Source: Pseudomonas sp. URMO17WK12:I2
Lineage (GTDB): Bacteria; Pseudomonadota; Gammaproteobacteria; Pseudomonadales; Pseudomonadaceae
DNA: 64,000 bases
Direction: 5' to 3'
Assembly (NCBI RefSeq): GCF_003253735.1
Contig: NZ_QKYW01000007.1
Coordinates: forward strand, 1-64,000
Numbering within the stretch: position 1 is the first letter of the stretch; every line of letters begins with the position of its first letter. This document shows, one piece after another, positions 62,212 through 64,000 of this stretch. A model generated the notes under the pieces. It did no database searches, was not told the DNA's origin, and saw only the letters and a list, made by a program, of their open reading frames with translations. The translations under genes were made by a program, and so were the position numbers.

Positions 62212-63141
62212 ATGCTGGTTCGCCGTGCGTCATTCATTCATCTGTCCGCCCTGTTCGGCGCCACCCTGCTCTTGGGCAGCCACGCCCGGGCCACGGAAAA
62301 CGGCGCGCCCACCACGCCCGCCGGGGTCTACGACTTCGGTGCCGGCATGTCACCGCCGCCCACGCCCTACGGCACCCTGGGCCTGCGCACGGCCTACTAC
62401 TCCGCCAACGTGCAGAAGGACCGAAACGGCGACAAGGTCGGCAACGCCTTCTCGCTGGACGTGCTGTCGATTGGCGTGGCCTACATCCGCATGACCGAGC
62501 AGCAGCTGTTCGGCGCCCGCTACGGCTTCGCCATCGCCCAGCCGTTCTTCGAAATGGATGCGCGGCTCAAGGTGGACACCCCGTTTGGCCCACTGCGCCT
62601 GGAAAAGGAAGTGTTCCGCGAGGCGGACACCCAGGTCACCCCGCTGATCCTGCAGTGGGACATTTCCCGCAACCTGTTCGTCAACACGCGCCTGCAGATC
62701 CAGGCGCCGACCGGCGACTACGACAAGAACCGGCTGATCTCCCCCGGCCTCAACCACTGGACCATCTCGCCCGCACTCAACGCCACCTGGCTCAGCGATG
62801 GCGGCTTCGAGGTGTCGTCGAGCCAGCAGCTGGACTTCAACACCCGCAACCACGCTACCGACTACCGCAGCGGCACCGAGTACCGCCACGAGTTTTCCCT
62901 GGGCCAGCACTTCGGGCCATGGACGCTGGGCCTGGGCGGCTACTACTACCAGCAGATCAGCGACGACGAGGCACCCAACCTGGAGACCGGCAACCGCGCC
63001 CGGGTCATGGCCGTCGGCCCGGCGCTGAGTTTCTTCAAACCGGGCCTGCCGCCGGTGTGGCTGCACGCCTACAAGGAATTCGGCGCCGAGAACCGCACCG
63101 AGGGTTACAACGTCGCCCTGCGCATTGCGTACAGCTTCTGA
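62212..63141 (+). CDS. Outer-membrane beta-barrel protein, MetA/phenol-degradation type
   Basis: A 309-residue protein with a signal peptide (to about residue 26, GSHARA) and a beta-rich mature barrel ending in an aromatic residue (RIAYSF), typical of outer-membrane proteins. The opening PAGVYDFGAGMSPPPTPYGTLGLRTAYYSA matches the MetA-pathway (phenol degradation) transporter family, often linked to aromatic catabolism. It lies 59 bp downstream of the AraC gene with a good ribosome site (AAAAGGGG). Confidence 0.85.
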   Translation: MLVRRASFIHLSALFGATLLLGSHARATENGAPTTPAGVYDFGAGMSPPPTPYGTLGLRTAYYSANVQKDRNGDKVGNAFSLDVLSIGVAYIRMTEQQLFGARYGFAIAQPFFEMDARLKVDTPFGPLRLEKEVFREADTQVTPLILQWDISRNLFVNTRLQIQAPTGDYDKNRLISPGLNHWTISPALNATWLSDGGFEVSSSQQLDFNTRNHATDYRSGTEYRHEFSLGQHFGPWTLGLGGYYYQQISDDEAPNLETGNRARVMAVGPALSFFKPGLPPVWLHAYKEFGAENRTEGYNVALRIAYSF

Positions 63142-63151
63142 GGTGGCCGCC

Positions 63152-64000
63152 ATGATGATCGAATCTACCGTTTCACGCCAGGCCATGACCCGTCGCGAGG
63201 GCCTGGTGCTGGTACTGGGCAGCAGCCTGACCATCATGGGCTCGGTGATGGTCGCGCCCATCCTGCCCAAACTCGGCGCCGAATTCGGCCCCTTCGAGCC
63301 CCGCGCCGACGTGCTGGTGCCGCTGGCGATAACCGGCCCGGCCCTGGCCATCGCGCTGTTCGCGCCGCTGGCCGGCTGGCTTGCCGACCGTGTCGGCCGC
63401 AAGGCGCTGCTGATCATCGCCACCCTGCTGTACGCCCTGCTCGGCGTGCTGCCAGCACTGCTCGATGACCTGCGCCAGATCGTCGGCGCGCGGCTGCTGT
63501 TCGGTTGCGCCGAAGCGGCGATCATGACCTGCTGCGCGGCGCTGATCGCCGACTACTGGCAAGGCGAGGAGCGCATGCGCCTGGTCAACCTGCAGGTGGT
63601 CGGCATCGGCCTGGTCGGCGCCCTGTGCTTCGTGGCCGGCGGGGCACTGGGCGAGCAGTCCTGGCGGCTGCCGTTCTACCTGTACCTGCTGCCACTGCTG
63701 CTGGTTCCGGCGATGCTGCGTGTGCTCTGGGAGCCGCCACGGCGTGTGGCGAGCAGCCTGCAGGCGGACGACGAGCAGGTGTCCATTGCGCGCCTGGTGG
63801 TCGGTTATCTGCTGATTCTCGCCGGCATGGTGCTGGCCGTGGTGGTACCGGTGCAATCGCCGCTGCTGCTGGCCGGCATGGGCATCACCTCCAGCACGCT
63901 GATCGGCGCCTGCGCCGGACTGGGTCTGCTGGCCAGCCTCGGCGGCTCGCTGACCTGGCCACTGCTGCGCCGCAGCCTGGGCATCCCCGGTTGCAACGCC
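63152..64000 (+). CDS. MFS transporter, cut by the right edge
   Basis: A partial gene open for 283 codons to the last base. ATG at 63152 with AGGTGG five bases upstream, and a 10-bp gap from the barrel gene. About eight helices are seen. The A-motif APLAGWLADRVGRKALLI is clear, followed by the second half starting at LVVGYLLILAGMVLAVVVP. Likely an aromatic-acid or drug transporter working with the outer-membrane protein; the 3' end is missing. Confidence 0.85.
   Translation, partial: MMIESTVSRQAMTRREGLVLVLGSSLTIMGSVMVAPILPKLGAEFGPFEPRADVLVPLAITGPALAIALFAPLAGWLADRVGRKALLIIATLLYALLGVLPALLDDLRQIVGARLLFGCAEAAIMTCCAALIADYWQGEERMRLVNLQVVGIGLVGALCFVAGGALGEQSWRLPFYLYLLPLLLVPAMLRVLWEPPRRVASSLQADDEQVSIARLVVGYLLILAGMVLAVVVPVQSPLLLAGMGITSSTLIGACAGLGLLASLGGSLTWPLLRRSLGIPGCNA

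Noticed and set aside
1..64000. CRISPR arrays, tRNA genes, complete insertion sequences
   Set aside because: No regularly spaced short direct repeats, no cloverleaf apart from the tmRNA ends, and no transposase gene were seen on either strand.

Overview
The window is chromosomal DNA of a Pseudomonas-like gammaproteobacterium. It is GC-rich and gene-dense. The pieces that point to the genus are a PrrF-type iron-regulated small RNA beside a cyclic-nucleotide-binding protein gene, a GbuA-type guanidinobutyrase, a tmRNA with a Pseudomonas-like core, and the gene order msrQ-msrP-pssA-ilvC / ilvN-ilvI / mrcB / cyclic-nucleotide-binding protein / prrF. From memory that order matches the P. aeruginosa PA4691-PA4705 neighbourhood. 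The species cannot be fixed from this sequence alone.

Layout. 1-360 holds four tandem leftward promoters of ribosomal-RNA type, which would drive an rrn operon beyond the left edge. 362-15750 is conserved core: methionine sulfoxide repair (msrPQ), phosphatidylserine synthase, branched-chain amino acid synthesis (ilvC with divergent ilvY, and the ilvI-ilvN operon), PBP1b with a TPR lipoprotein, an APH/ATPase fusion, small proteins and PrrF. 15752-21361 holds a drug-efflux gene with its TetR regulator and a copper module (copZ, copA, cueR) whose two promoters carry MerR-type 19-bp spacers. 21328-30683 is housekeeping and poorly characterised enzymes: phosphatase, thioesterase, acetyltransferase, deacetylase, flavoprotein, RhlE-like helicase, DEDDh exonuclease, NYN nuclease. 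29637-38143 is catabolic: a LacI regulator with glucarate dehydratase and twin operators, then a guanidinobutyrate / 2-ketoarginine cluster (LysR, guanidinobutyrase, sodium symporter, ThDP decarboxylase), separated by REPIN-like repeats. 38172-42654 holds HrpB, a lipoprotein, FieF and a small periplasmic protein.

42759-47087 is accessory in character. It contains tmRNA, a small orphan gene, the decayed 3' end of a phage-type integrase on the opposite strand, a lipoprotein, an acyltransferase and an apparently circularly permuted flavin amine oxidase. 47388-51288 is an uncharacterised set: NCS1 permease, true nitrilase, four-helix membrane protein and LysR regulator. 51428-56113 is a tightly coupled peptide/nickel-type ABC importer with a double ATPase. 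The right end has TrmK, a degenerate SDR, a two-component system, two MFS transporters (one cut by the window edge), an AraC regulator and a MetA-like outer-membrane protein.

The best candidates for something undescribed are the permuted amine oxidase and the adjacent permease-nitrilase-membrane protein cluster, the ssrA-adjacent island scar, and the nested inverted repeats upstream of pssA. I saw no CRISPR array, no intact insertion sequence and no tRNA gene.
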